DNA of 63,468 nt from Dysgonomonas sp. Marseille-P4677. GTDB lineage: Bacteria; Bacteroidota; Bacteroidia; Bacteroidales; Dysgonomonadaceae. The stretch lies in the NCBI RefSeq assembly GCF_016652235.1, contig NZ_JAEPKU010000009.1, forward strand, positions 1 through 63,468, in the 5' to 3' direction. Positions within the stretch are counted from its first letter, which is position 1; every line of letters starts with the position of its first letter. Shown here in pieces: positions 20,879-29,832 of this stretch. The position numbers and the translations under genes were made by a program. Below the pieces are notes generated by a model. That model was not told the DNA's origin and searched no databases. It saw only the letters and a list, made by a program, of their open reading frames with translations.

Positions 20879-22216
20879 CTATTTATCATAAATAACTCTT
20901 ACCGAATTTATCCCATAATATTTTGCATACATTTCATTCAACCAATATTCGGGGTCATCTGATAAATCTTCAAAATCATATCTAGATGGTAACTCAATCT
21001 TATTATCGAATGATATATCCTTATGCCCTTTAGCTTTCTGCTCTTCCAAATATAGTTCTCTTTTGCCAAACTCTTCAGACAAATAATTGATACTCCTATA
21101 TTGAAAATAAAAATTTATCAGAAAAGCTAATAAAAGAATAGAGACCATTCCTATATTGATATTTCGAAGTCTTTTTTTGTCCATATCTGCATACAAAACT
21201 CCCAAGGCTATTATTAATAAGCTAACAATCCCAAAAGCTGCCCGAGGGGGAAAGATTGGGGACGCTACCATCGACATCCATGCAATATGCGCAGTAGCGA
21301 AAAACAATAATGAACCCAATAAAATTTTACTATCTTTCGCCTGTCTGCCCAATCTCTTTTTGAAAAAGTATAATAACACTACATATACGATGGATATAGG
21401 AAATATATAAACCAAATATCTATATCCTACTTTTAATACCCTATATGCAATATTTTCCAATAGAGATTTATCCACTAGCCCCAAGCTTTCATTTACAACT
21501 TCCGATCGAAGATAATTACCCGGTGCTAAAATCATTATCAATCCGCCTATACAGACCCCTAAGAAACCCAGAATAGCCCACACGGGTATTTTCATCTTAT
21601 TGTATCGAAGTAATAAACCCCAACCAATAATAAAAAATATTTGAGCCGCAAACATATTCTCATTGGTCCAACCAGAAAAGATCCCAACGAGAAAGAAAAA
21701 CATAGCTTTCAGATAATTATCTTTAAACTTTCCGGAAATATAGTAAGAATAATAAGGGTATAAAAAAAGTATTACAATGAAGGTACCCCACAAATAATTA
21801 GCCGATCCGACCAACCATAATACAGTACTATTAAATGCAGGCAAAACCAACCAAAGAATAAGGCCGAGAAGTAAGAAAAAAATACAATTTGGGTTTTTCC
21901 CTTTATTGCTAATACAATATATCATATATATGTATGCGATAAAAGCCAAACTATTGACAATAACTTTACCGTTATGTCCTATATTCGATAATACATGAGC
22001 AATACCATGAACTACAGACCTCCCGCCCCATGTCATATACTGACTATACAAACGACCTAAAACCTCTTTACACAGAGGTATAAAACTATCATTCGAGTAT
22101 ATATATCCCCAGTCATCAGCATATAAAGGATATAATCGATTCAGCACGAAAACAAAGACGAAAAACAAACATGCTAAACCAATGAGAGTTAACTTTTGTA
22201 GTCTATTGTCTGTCAT
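20879..22216 (-). CDS. DUF6056-like polytopic membrane protein (paralogue B)
   Basis: A 445-residue protein with about ten helices and the same conserved patches as the protein at 15349-16728: LYPLYADDWGY after helix 1, TWGGRSVVHGIAH, WTNENMFAA, APGNYLRSEV and a C-terminal EEQKAKG / YAKYYGINSVRV tail. The pair is clearly homologous but diverged, so the duplication is not recent. The gene lies 41 bases downstream of smpB and is followed by the remnant of a third copy and then metH. Function unknown; membrane glycan or lipid-sugar transfer is a possibility suggested only by topology and the acidic ADDW motif. Confidence 0.8.
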   Translation of the reverse strand: MTDNRLQKLTLIGLACLFFVFVFVLNRLYPLYADDWGYIYSNDSFIPLCKEVLGRLYSQYMTWGGRSVVHGIAHVLSNIGHNGKVIVNSLAFIAYIYMIYCISNKGKNPNCIFFLLLGLILWLVLPAFNSTVLWLVGSANYLWGTFIVILFLYPYYSYYISGKFKDNYLKAMFFFLVGIFSGWTNENMFAAQIFFIIGWGLLLRYNKMKIPVWAILGFLGVCIGGLIMILAPGNYLRSEVVNESLGLVDKSLLENIAYRVLKVGYRYLVYIFPISIVYVVLLYFFKKRLGRQAKDSKILLGSLLFFATAHIAWMSMVASPIFPPRAAFGIVSLLIIALGVLYADMDKKRLRNINIGMVSILLLAFLINFYFQYRSINYLSEEFGKRELYLEEQKAKGHKDISFDNKIELPSRYDFEDLSDDPEYWLNEMYAKYYGINSVRVIYDK

Positions 22217-22257
22217 ACATCCATTCGTTCTATATTAGCCATATTACTTTTAATAAG

Positions 22258-22710
22258 CTACTGTTTCATAGCCCGGTCCATAGCTCTCTTATCATCTTTC
22301 TCTCGAAGACTTTGACGTTTATCATATTGTTTTTTACCCCTAGCTACCGCAATATTAACTTTAGCCAGTCCCCTATCATTAAGAAACATACGTGTGGGAA
22401 CAATGGTATAACCAGTCTCTTTTACTAAACGTGCTATCTTTTTTAGCTCTTTTTTGTTTAACAACAGCTTTCTATCGCGTTTTGCTGTATGATTATTATA
22501 AGACCCGTAAAAATATTCGGCAATATACATATTACGAACCCACAATTCATTCTTCTCGAATATACAAAATGTATCTACTAAACTAGCTTTACCTAGTCGT
22601 ATAGATTTTATTTCAGTACCGGTAAGTACAATTCCGGCTGTATATGTTTCTATGAATTCATAATCGAAACTAGCCCTTTTGTTTTTTATATTGATCGTCA
22701 ACTGACTCAT
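22258..22710 (-). CDS. smpB: SsrA-binding protein SmpB
   Basis: Binds tmRNA and delivers it to stalled ribosomes for trans-translation. The 150-residue product has the beta-barrel with [13 protein letters not shown] at the start, [17 protein letters not shown], and the basic C-terminal tail [17 protein letters not shown] that enters the ribosome. An upstream in-frame ATG at 22749 would add 13 residues, but it overlaps a -7 promoter box (22747-22754), and family members start at the MSQLTIN methionine, so 22710 is chosen. Confidence 0.95.
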   Translation of the reverse strand: MSQLTINIKNKRASFDYEFIETYTAGIVLTGTEIKSIRLGKASLVDTFCIFEKNELWVRNMYIAEYFYGSYNNHTAKRDRKLLLNKKELKKIARLVKETGYTIVPTRMFLNDRGLAKVNIAVARGKKQYDKRQSLREKDDKRAMDRAMKQ

Positions 22711-22746
22711 TGTATTTAATATCCAATTGGTATATAATAAAGTATA

Positions 22747-22754
22747 CAAAAATA
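22747..22754 (-). promoter_or_regulatory. smpB promoter -7 box
   Basis: Minus-strand TATTTTTG fits TAnnTTTG and lies 36 bases before the chosen smpB start. No convincing -33 box is seen. Confidence 0.4.
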
Positions 22755-22838
22755 ACTAATTTATAATAATTATCAGAAAACTATAGATATGAAATAATAG
22801 TAGTGTTAAAAGATCTATGAACTATATTTTATAAAGAG

Positions 22839-22867
22839 AAAAGCCGATTTTCAAAAAACCGGCTTTT
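22839..22867 (-). terminator. Terminator after der
   Basis: AAAAGCCG (22839-22846) and CGGCTTTT (22860-22867) form an 8-bp stem with a 13-nt loop, 21 bases beyond the der stop. The flanking A/T runs would let it act in both directions. Confidence 0.75.
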
Positions 22868-22888
22868 ACTTTATCACATAATATAATA

Positions 22889-24202
22889 CTATTTTTCTCT
22901 TATGATAATATTTATCGGTGTTCCAGACAAATTCCAATTATCACGAATTCTATTTTCCAAGAATCGCTTATAAGGGTCTTTGATCCACTGTGGTAAGTTG
23001 CAGAAAAACACAAACGTAGGAACCTGTGTATTAGGCAACTGCGTAATATATTTTATCTTAATATATTTCCCTTTATTTGCAGGTGGTGGAGTATGTTCTA
23101 TGATTGGCAACAATACTTCATTCAACTTATGAGTAGGTACCTTTGTTTTGCGGCGTTCATATACTTCTTTTGCAATCTCCAACACTTTCAACACCCTTTG
23201 CTTTGTCTCGGCTGAAGCAAAAACAATAGGAAAGTCAGTGAAAGGAGCTAAACGTTCACGAATAGCTTTCTCAAAAGTCTTAATTACTATTTGTTCCTTA
23301 TTCTCTACCAAATCCCACTTATTGACACATACAACAAGGCCTTTTCTGTTTTTCTGTATTAAAGAAAATATATTCATGTCCTGACTCTCTATACCCTGTG
23401 TGGCATCGAGCATCAGCACACAAACATCCGAATTTTCAATAGCCTTTATAGAACGTATAACCGAGTAGTACTCCAAATCTTCGGTAACCTTGCCTTTCTT
23501 GCGTATACCAGCAGTATCTACAAGGTAAAAGTTCATATTAAACTTATCGAAACGTGTATAGATAGAGTCACGCGTTGTGCCTGCAATATTTGTTACAATA
23601 TTACGCTCCTCATCCATTAATGCATTTACAAATGATGATTTACCTGCATTAGGACGTCCTACTATAGCTATACGTGGTATTTCTTCGAGTGGTGCATCGT
23701 CCTCTTTCTTGGTCAGCTTGGAAACGATTATATCTAACAAATCCCCTGTACCTGCACCATTAATAGCTGATATATTAACCGGATCACCTACTCCTAAACC
23801 GTAAAATTCGGCGGATTGAGCATGAAGATTAAAATTATCTGCTTTATTAGAAACCAATATAATAGGCTTCTTAGTCCGGCGCATCATATTACCTACACCC
23901 GCATCAAGGTCGGTAAGACCATTCATTACATCTACTACAAAAAGAATCAGATCGGCTTCTTCAAGAGCTATAGAAACTTGTTTATTTATTTCACTTTCGA
24001 AGACATCATCTGAATTAACGACCCATCCCCCTGTATCTACAAGGGAAAACTCTTGTCCTCCCCATTGTACCTTTCCATATTGGCGGTCGCGTGTTGTTCC
24101 TGACGTCTCATCTACTATAGCTTGCCGGCTTTCGGTCAAACGGTTGAATAAGGTAGATTTGCCCACATTTGGACGACCGACTATAGCTACTAAATTTCCC
24201 AT
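22889..24202 (-). CDS. der: Ribosome-assembly GTPase Der (EngA)
   Basis: A double-GTPase needed for 50S ribosomal subunit assembly. The 437-residue protein has two Era-like G domains: P-loops GRPNVGKS (9-16) and GRPNAGKS (182-189), switch-II DTGG and DTAG, and specificity motifs NKAD and NKWD. A C-terminal KH-like RNA-binding domain includes the [17 protein letters not shown] segment. Length is standard. It appears to be a single-gene unit, with terminators on both sides. Confidence 0.97.
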   Translation of the reverse strand: MGNLVAIVGRPNVGKSTLFNRLTESRQAIVDETSGTTRDRQYGKVQWGGQEFSLVDTGGWVVNSDDVFESEINKQVSIALEEADLILFVVDVMNGLTDLDAGVGNMMRRTKKPIILVSNKADNFNLHAQSAEFYGLGVGDPVNISAINGAGTGDLLDIIVSKLTKKEDDAPLEEIPRIAIVGRPNAGKSSFVNALMDEERNIVTNIAGTTRDSIYTRFDKFNMNFYLVDTAGIRKKGKVTEDLEYYSVIRSIKAIENSDVCVLMLDATQGIESQDMNIFSLIQKNRKGLVVCVNKWDLVENKEQIVIKTFEKAIRERLAPFTDFPIVFASAETKQRVLKVLEIAKEVYERRKTKVPTHKLNEVLLPIIEHTPPPANKGKYIKIKYITQLPNTQVPTFVFFCNLPQWIKDPYKRFLENRIRDNWNLSGTPINIIIREK

Positions 24203-24268
24203 AAATTATAATGTACTCTAAATTTTGCGTAAAGGTACGTATTTTTATCGAAATGTATAGAAACAAGA

Positions 24269-24289
24269 AGGTTCACAATTAGTGAACCT
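24269..24289 (-). terminator. Terminator after the lipoprotein pair
   Basis: AGGTTCAC (24269-24276) pairs with GTGAACCT (24282-24289) around a 5-nt loop, just past the stop of the 190-aa lipoprotein gene and upstream of der. A T-rich stretch follows on the minus strand and a stronger one on the plus strand. Confidence 0.65.
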
Positions 24290-24316
24290 CTATTTTTTCT
24301 TGACTGATTATCAGTT

Positions 24317-24889
24317 CTATCTAAAATAAGAAACACGTGTGCACCAAACCAATGTATCTTCTTCCAATTTCATATTTTCGAGTGAACCAAAAGAAGAATA
24401 GGAAGCTACCTCCTCAGCTGTAACTTCTTTTTGTGGTTCAATCTGCCTCAAGCGAAAAGTTCCTTCTCCGGTTTTATATCCTACATAATGCTGCCTGATA
24501 GCTAAACTATTTATACCACCTTCGCCAAAATACTGATATTTTTCTCCCGTATGAATAAAGAGAGAGCCATTCTCGAACTTACAAAGGCTTTTTTCCGGCT
24601 TTACACCTCCTTGTGCTAAAGTAATCAGTATCTGATTTTCGGCAGGAAAGGCAATTGTTGTATTAGAATAGTTTTCGTAAATGGATGAACTGATATAATC
24701 TACAATTTTTAGTTTATTGGTTGTATCACATTCTATAGCGCCAGCAGAACCACCAGTATACAGTTTGAATGGTTCTTCTATTTTTGACTCTGCGTAGCGT
24801 AACACTCCGGTCGACGTACTATCATCACTACCACAAGCAAAAAAAGCTAATAATAGAATAGGTAATAAATATATGTATCTCAAATTCAT
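24317..24889 (-). CDS. Small lipoprotein of unknown function (paralogue 1)
   Basis: A 190-residue lipoprotein: signal peptide MNLRYIYLLPILLLAFFAC with lipidation at Cys19, followed by a Ser/Asp-rich linker and a beta-rich domain. The frame is open to an upstream ATG at 24958, but the methionine at 24889 gives a proper lipoprotein signal, so it is chosen. The C-terminal EEDTLVWCTRVSYFR resembles the end of the next protein (PTDTIAWCNIIYNIE), and both are about 190 residues, so they look like diverged paralogues. It lies 34 bases after its paralogue and downstream of the GH29 gene, so a role with the fucosidase is possible but unproven. Confidence 0.75.
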   Translation of the reverse strand: MNLRYIYLLPILLLAFFACGSDDSTSTGVLRYAESKIEEPFKLYTGGSAGAIECDTTNKLKIVDYISSSIYENYSNTTIAFPAENQILITLAQGGVKPEKSLCKFENGSLFIHTGEKYQYFGEGGINSLAIRQHYVGYKTGEGTFRLRQIEPQKEVTAEEVASYSSFGSLENMKLEEDTLVWCTRVSYFR

Positions 24890-24923
24890 TTTTTCTTCTT
24901 TAAATTGAAAAATCAAAGTTGCT

Positions 24924-25499
24924 TTATTCAATATTGTAAATAATATTACACCAAGCAATTGTGTCTGTTGGATTTACAAAATCACGATTACTAATATCCT
25001 TGGCTATTTTCAATGATTTCTCTAAATTCAATATTTCATCTAATGCAAATGCAGTATCTTTTTTCTCCGTCAACGGAAACCTAATTAAACTTTTGCGTCT
25101 ATAAAGATTTTCTGGTGATGAGCCTAATGCTATAAATAGAGATGAACCATCACTCTTGTTGATAAAAAGAGAATCATTTCTAAAAGTATAGGTTGATAAA
25201 ATTTTGAATTTTTTCTCATGAGTATAAGTCAGGCGATCTGCGTTAAATTGGAAAGTAATACTATCATATAAAGCATAATTAAATGCCAATCGACCACCTG
25301 CGGTGAAATATCGAACAATTAAATCTCTTTTTTTCAAGTTATTAAAATTAACGGCAGTTGTATCTATTCCTTGATAAAGATTAAAATCTGATAAATCTAT
25401 AGATTGAACTCTCATAGTCCTAACATCATTCTCATTGTCACTATTACAAGCAACAAACAAAACGACAATAAGACAAATTAAGTATATAAATTTCTTCAT
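24924..25499 (-). CDS. Small lipoprotein of unknown function (paralogue 2)
   Basis: A 191-residue lipoprotein with signal MKKFIYLICLIVVLFVAC (lipidation at Cys18) and an acidic start to the mature protein. The rest is predicted beta-rich, ending in a DTIAWCNIIYN tail similar to that of the following lipoprotein. It starts 42 bases after the stop of the GH29 fucosidase and precedes the related lipoprotein by 34 bases, so the three may form an operon. I do not recognise a named family. Confidence 0.75.
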   Translation of the reverse strand: MKKFIYLICLIVVLFVACNSDNENDVRTMRVQSIDLSDFNLYQGIDTTAVNFNNLKKRDLIVRYFTAGGRLAFNYALYDSITFQFNADRLTYTHEKKFKILSTYTFRNDSLFINKSDGSSLFIALGSSPENLYRRKSLIRFPLTEKKDTAFALDEILNLEKSLKIAKDISNRDFVNPTDTIAWCNIIYNIE

Positions 25500-25541
25500 T
25501 ATATATTTCTATTTTGGCTATAAAGATAAATAAAAATTATC

Positions 25542-27590
25542 TTATCGAGTTATGATCCCCAACTCTGCTATTTTATATTTATCACCCCCTGTCGTTAATT
25601 GAGTCGGGCTCAATTTTAAATAGCGGGTATTGACTACTTTGTCGAACCAGACATTTTGTATCACAGGATTGTTCTTCATATTATTAAATATTGCATTACT
25701 CTTCACTTTATCCCAGTTCTTCCCGTCGATACTAATAAGAAAATCATACCTCGATATATTAGATGCCTGTACATTTGCCACCGGAGTATATGTGAAGCCT
25801 TTTAGATTGAGGACTTCGCCTAAATCAATCACTAAAGCATCATTAATTCCAACTTCAACAGATGTATTTTTATTTCCATCTATTATTTTTGAAACACCTT
25901 CAGAAGAAGGTGATACAACACTCCATTTCTCCGGAGCAATATCAAAAGATTCACTAACTATATCACTTTTTTCCCCACCATCGTTTACCATCGCTATTGC
26001 CTTTACAATGCCTCCCTTCGACAATAGAAACGGTTTATTGTATTTCACGGACGAAACAGATGGATTTGACCCATCTATTGTATAATAGATGGACGGATCT
26101 GGCGTTTTACATTTAATGACAACCATTCCTGACTTATCACGCTCTATGATAGGTGCAGATAATTGCTCCGAGGCCTTAAAGACCTCAATTGTACTGATTA
26201 CAGGAGATGCTAATGCATTGAAATCTATTTTTATTTTCTTTGTCTCAACAGTCGGAAAGCGCAATATTCGCTTATACCCGATAGTTGTAGCTTCTACTAA
26301 ATCAGACCAATCATTATTCTTATCACTCCAATATTTTACATTAAAAGATGACACTCGCTGACCTAACGGTATATATTCTTGTAAAAGAAGCCTGTTAAAA
26401 GAAGTTGAGGTTTTAAAATTTATCTCTATTGAAGGAGATTGATCACCATCTGCCGAAGCCCAATATGTATCATAATCTTCATCTTTAATATTCGAAATAT
26501 CGTATTGAGAATCAGCATTAGATTTCACCTCTGCTTTTTTCATCAGATTATCTTTGAATTCTTCCTCAATAGCTTTACGGAATTCCATCAGCCTTATGGA
26601 ATCAGTAGGATGTATACGCCCACGACGATCTGGCGGTACATTAAGTAGAAGATTAGAGTTTCGTCCTATGGAGGTATAATAGATATTCATCAATTCATCT
26701 ACTGTTTTCACTTTGTCATCTGTAGATGGACTGTAAAACCATCCCGGACGAATAGACACATCAGTTTCTGCCGGGACCCATGCTTTTCCGCCTTGCTCTC
26801 CTCTGTTCAAAACTTCTGTAGAAGGTGCTTTTGCTCCAGGCTCAAAACCCTCAATATTCAAAGTAGACCAGTTGGTCTCGCCTGCAATACCTCTTTCGTT
26901 GCCCATCCAACGACATCCGGGACCAACATCACTAAAGATAATAGCATGAGGCTGATTACGATAAACAATATTATGGAATAAGCTCCAATCATAGACTTGT
27001 CTCTTACCGTCTTTACCCTCTCCATTAGCTCCATCAAACCACTGTTCGAAAACCTCTCCATAATTCGATAAAACTTCATTCAATGTATTGGCAAAAACTT
27101 GATTATATTCTGGCGTCCCATAAGCAGGATGATTTTGATCCCATGGCGATAGGTATACCCCAAATTTCAGATCGTATTCCCGACAAGCTTCGGACAGCTC
27201 CTTCAATATATCTCCTTTACCGTCCTTCCAAGGGCTTTCTCTTACAGTATGTGTACTATATTTACTTGGCCACAGACAAAAACCATCATGATGCTTTGCT
27301 GTTATTATTATACCTTTCATCCCAGCAGCCTTAGCCGTAGCAGCCCATTGGCGACAATCAAGATCTGTTGGATTAAATACCTTGGGGTCTTCTTTTCCAT
27401 CACCCCATTCTACATCTGTAAATGTATTAGGCCCAAAATGAATAAACATGTAATATTCCATTTGTTGCCACTTCAATTGATCTGGAGAGGGTAGAGCTCC
27501 ATATGGTATTAGGCCTTTTTCGTTCTTGCACGAAAAAATCAATCCTAGAAAAAGAATAATAAATAAGGATGTTTTGAATGGTATTTTCAT
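25542..27590 (-). CDS. GH29 alpha-L-fucosidase lipoprotein with discoidin-like domains
   Basis: Removes alpha-linked L-fucose from glycans. A lipoprotein signal ends at Cys21 (LIFSC). The GH29 barrel follows (about 30-345), with MFIHFGPNTFTDVEWGDG, ITAKHHDGFCLWPS and the catalytic segment EQWFDGANG, where Asp186 is the expected nucleophile. C-terminal to it are two F5/8-type C (CBM32-like) modules flanking a chitobiase-like Ig domain (about residues 485-555, with DPSIYYTIDGSNP). The WFDGANG pattern suggests the GH29-B group, which prefers alpha-1,3/1,4 linkages near branched galactose; this is inference. Two related small lipoproteins follow. Confidence 0.9.
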   Translation of the reverse strand: MKIPFKTSLFIILFLGLIFSCKNEKGLIPYGALPSPDQLKWQQMEYYMFIHFGPNTFTDVEWGDGKEDPKVFNPTDLDCRQWAATAKAAGMKGIIITAKHHDGFCLWPSKYSTHTVRESPWKDGKGDILKELSEACREYDLKFGVYLSPWDQNHPAYGTPEYNQVFANTLNEVLSNYGEVFEQWFDGANGEGKDGKRQVYDWSLFHNIVYRNQPHAIIFSDVGPGCRWMGNERGIAGETNWSTLNIEGFEPGAKAPSTEVLNRGEQGGKAWVPAETDVSIRPGWFYSPSTDDKVKTVDELMNIYYTSIGRNSNLLLNVPPDRRGRIHPTDSIRLMEFRKAIEEEFKDNLMKKAEVKSNADSQYDISNIKDEDYDTYWASADGDQSPSIEINFKTSTSFNRLLLQEYIPLGQRVSSFNVKYWSDKNNDWSDLVEATTIGYKRILRFPTVETKKIKIDFNALASPVISTIEVFKASEQLSAPIIERDKSGMVVIKCKTPDPSIYYTIDGSNPSVSSVKYNKPFLLSKGGIVKAIAMVNDGGEKSDIVSESFDIAPEKWSVVSPSSEGVSKIIDGNKNTSVEVGINDALVIDLGEVLNLKGFTYTPVANVQASNISRYDFLISIDGKNWDKVKSNAIFNNMKNNPVIQNVWFDKVVNTRYLKLSPTQLTTGGDKYKIAELGIITR

Positions 27591-27635
27591 CTTGTTTTTG
27601 TATTTAAGCCTTTAAAGATAATCATTAAAAAAAGA

Positions 27636-27662
27636 AAAAGGATAACTAGCTGTTATCCTTTT
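27636..27662 (-). terminator. Terminator after fabH
   Basis: AAAAGGATAAC (27636-27646) pairs with GTTATCCTTTT (27652-27662) around a 5-nt loop, with T-rich sequence on the minus strand, 28 bases beyond the fabH stop. Confidence 0.8.
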
Positions 27663-27689
27663 ATATCTCGATTTAAATAAATCTATTTA

Positions 27690-28670
27690 TCAATACGCCC
27701 ATTTCAAATATACAGAACCCCATGTAAATCCAGCTCCGAAAGCAGTCAGGATAATGTTGTCTCCTTTTTTAAGTTGAGATTCCCATTCATACAGACAAAC
27801 CGGAATTGTACCTGCACTGGTGTTTCCATATTTTTGGATATTTACCATAACTTTATCTGCCGAAAGCCCCATTCGGTTACCAACAGCTTCTATTATACGA
27901 ATATTTGCCTGATGCGGTACTAACCATGAAACATCATCTTTGGTAAGGTGATTACGCTCCATTATTTCAACGGATACATCGGCCATACGAGATACGGCAT
28001 GTTTAAATACAACCTGCCCTTCCTGATATACATAATGCATACCTTTATCAACAGTTTCGTATGAAGCCGGATAAACAGAGCCTCCTCCATGCATATGCAA
28101 ATGAGGTATCCCTACGCCATCAACATGCAAGATAGAATCCATTACACCGTATTCTTCGGTTGTAGGCTCAAGCATGACTGCTCCCACAGCATCACCAAAC
28201 AATGGACAAGTAGTACGATCTTTATAGTTTGTAATAGAAGTCATTTTATCTCCGGCTACTATCACAACTTTCTTATATTGTCCCGACTTGATAAAATTTG
28301 ACCCTGTTTCCAAAGCATATAAGAAACCTGAACATGCAGCTTGTATATCAAAACCTAAAGCGTTTTTTATACCACATGCTTCGGCTGTCATCGCTGCCGT
28401 AGAAGGAAATATATAATCGGGGGTAGTTGTAGCAAAAATAATTACTTCAACCTCTTCTGGCTTAGTATTTGTTTTTCTCAACAACTCTTTTACAGCTTCA
28501 GCACCCATTACAGAAGTTCCCTTACCTTCACCTAACACACGACGCTCCTTAATACCTACTCGCGATATTATCCATTCATCTGTAGTATCAACGATTTTCG
28601 ACAATTCTTCATTTGTCAAAATATCTTCAGGAATATATGCACCAACACCGGTTATTGCGGCTCGAATCAT
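27690..28670 (-). CDS. fabH: Beta-ketoacyl-ACP synthase III
   Basis: Condenses acetyl-CoA or a branched acyl-CoA with malonyl-ACP to start fatty-acid synthesis. The 326-residue thiolase-fold protein has the catalytic Cys113 in [10 protein letters not shown], the His in VPHQANIR and the Asn in KYGNTSAGT. It is the third gene of the classical DUF177-rpmF-fabH cluster; plsX, which often lies between rpmF and fabH, is absent. A strong hairpin separates it from rpmF, so it may have its own promoter or depend on read-through. Confidence 0.96.
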   Translation of the reverse strand: MIRAAITGVGAYIPEDILTNEELSKIVDTTDEWIISRVGIKERRVLGEGKGTSVMGAEAVKELLRKTNTKPEEVEVIIFATTTPDYIFPSTAAMTAEACGIKNALGFDIQAACSGFLYALETGSNFIKSGQYKKVVIVAGDKMTSITNYKDRTTCPLFGDAVGAVMLEPTTEEYGVMDSILHVDGVGIPHLHMHGGGSVYPASYETVDKGMHYVYQEGQVVFKHAVSRMADVSVEIMERNHLTKDDVSWLVPHQANIRIIEAVGNRMGLSADKVMVNIQKYGNTSAGTIPVCLYEWESQLKKGDNIILTAFGAGFTWGSVYLKWAY

Positions 28671-28699
28671 TGTTATTTCTGCTTTTGTGAGTATTTAAT

Positions 28700-28723
28700 A
28701 AAAAAAATGCCCTAATATAGGGC
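28700..28723 (-). terminator. Intrinsic terminator between rpmF and fabH
   Basis: On the minus strand GCCCTA-TAT-TAGGGC forms a tight GC-containing hairpin (28709-28723) followed by A and eight T residues. It is a strong terminator placed inside a conserved gene cluster and may act as an attenuator for fabH. Confidence 0.8.
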
Positions 28724-28745
28724 TTAGAGTTTAGGTATAATCTAA

Positions 28746-28931
28746 TTAAACCGCAGCTCCTTTTTCGATAGCTAATTTGCCTCTGTAATATCCGCATTCA
28801 GGGCAAACTGTATGAAATACATGCCAAGAACCACAATTAGAACACACTGCCAATGTAGGGGCTACTGCTTTATCATGAGTTCTTCTTTTAGCTGTTCTCG
28901 ATTTTGACTGTTTTCGCTTCGGATGTGCCAT
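28746..28931 (-). CDS. rpmF: 50S ribosomal protein L32
   Basis: A 61-residue ribosomal protein of the large subunit. It has the basic N-terminus MAHPKRKQSKSRTAKRRTHD and a zinc ribbon CSNCG...CPECG with all four Cys. It follows the DUF177 gene by 64 bases, the normal arrangement across bacteria. Confidence 0.97.
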   Translation of the reverse strand: MAHPKRKQSKSRTAKRRTHDKAVAPTLAVCSNCGSWHVFHTVCPECGYYRGKLAIEKGAAV

Positions 28932-28995
28932 TTTTTTGTTTTATTTTAGTTATTTTATTTATCTAAATTAGAAAATTTTAGTTTCCTCTTATAGT

Positions 28996-29574
28996 TTAAT
29001 CTTCGTCTATAGGTGCATCTTTTAGGGCATCCCAACGTGAATCTGTGAAAGATGAATCATCTTCGTCTAACGACATATCATCATCTACATCATCGTCCGA
29101 TTCCTCATCGACACTTTTAGCTCTATGCTTGTTTAATTTTGAAGACATAGCCTTATTACATGTCCCGGCAGGATGTACTCTTTTTGCAGGCAAGCTCAAT
29201 ACTATGAACTCATATAAAAACCATGCAATATTTATCTCACCGTCTTCTTCGGGTATAATAACAATTTCATCGCTCTCTTCCGAATATTCTTTTCCGAACT
29301 TCACGATTAATTTATTCTTCGTATCGACATCCATTGCAATGTCATCCAAACATCTATCGCACGAAACAAGTACAACACCTGTAATAGCGAAATTCAATTC
29401 AAATGTAACCGCTGTCTTTTTTAGAGACACTATTACATTCAAATCTCCCTTCTTTACATCAGCTGTACCGTCATCGATAAGCGAAAAAAAACCTTTATCC
29501 AAGTCATACTTGAACTCATGCTTCCCTTCCGACAAACCTCTGAGAGGTATATTATATAGGCTAAATTTTCCCAC
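28996..29574 (-). CDS. DUF177 (YceD-like) protein
   Basis: A 192-residue protein of the DUF177/YceD family, whose gene almost always precedes rpmF; E. coli YceD has been linked to 23S rRNA or ribosome biogenesis. The family CxxC motif is present in SCDRCLDD, and a third Cys occurs in GTCNKAM. The C-terminal 45 residues are a strongly acidic Asp/Glu/Ser-rich tail. The start is supported by a perfect -7 box 34 bases upstream. Confidence 0.88.
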   Translation of the reverse strand: MGKFSLYNIPLRGLSEGKHEFKYDLDKGFFSLIDDGTADVKKGDLNVIVSLKKTAVTFELNFAITGVVLVSCDRCLDDIAMDVDTKNKLIVKFGKEYSEESDEIVIIPEEDGEINIAWFLYEFIVLSLPAKRVHPAGTCNKAMSSKLNKHRAKSVDEESDDDVDDDMSLDEDDSSFTDSRWDALKDAPIDED

Positions 29575-29607
29575 GTCTTATATATATAACTCTAAAAAGA
29601 ACGGCTG

Positions 29608-29615
29608 CAAAGGTA
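29608..29615 (-). promoter_or_regulatory. DUF177-rpmF promoter -7 box
   Basis: Minus-strand TACCTTTG is an exact TAnnTTTG match, giving a leader of about 27 bases before the DUF177 start. Confidence 0.6.
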
Positions 29616-29779
29616 TAAAGTTTTTTTGAATAAATAAATATTTTAAGGTCGTTTTATCTTTATATCCTTCACGATCTGCAAATCGCTAGATATCCAACTA
29701 TGGCAAAAACATTTTACAAACCCGTAAACACAAGTACTGCACCCTATCCGAATACGACTCAGGTATAAATCAACAAAAC

Positions 29780-29804
29780 AAGACCGCCCAAAATGAGCGG
29801 TCTT
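29780..29804 (-). terminator. Terminator after susD-like gene
   Basis: AAGACCGC (29780-29787) pairs with GCGGTCTT (29797-29804) around a 9-nt loop; T-rich sequence follows on the minus strand. It closes the SusC/SusD transcript 29 bases after the stop. Confidence 0.75.
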
Positions 29805-29832
29805 ACGTGTAGTTGTGAAATGGAGCCTTTCT

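Noticed and set aside
25630-26085. A 151-codon frame antisense to the GH29 gene
   Set aside because: No known domain, no promoter, and fully covered by a clear coding sequence on the other strand.
29045-29629. A 194-codon plus-strand frame opposite the DUF177 gene
   Set aside because: Its Ser-rich start is simply the complement of the acidic Asp/Glu tail of the DUF177 protein.
29700-29768. A 22-codon frame starting MAKTFYKPVN
   Set aside because: Too short to support, no recognised homologue, and no further evidence of translation.
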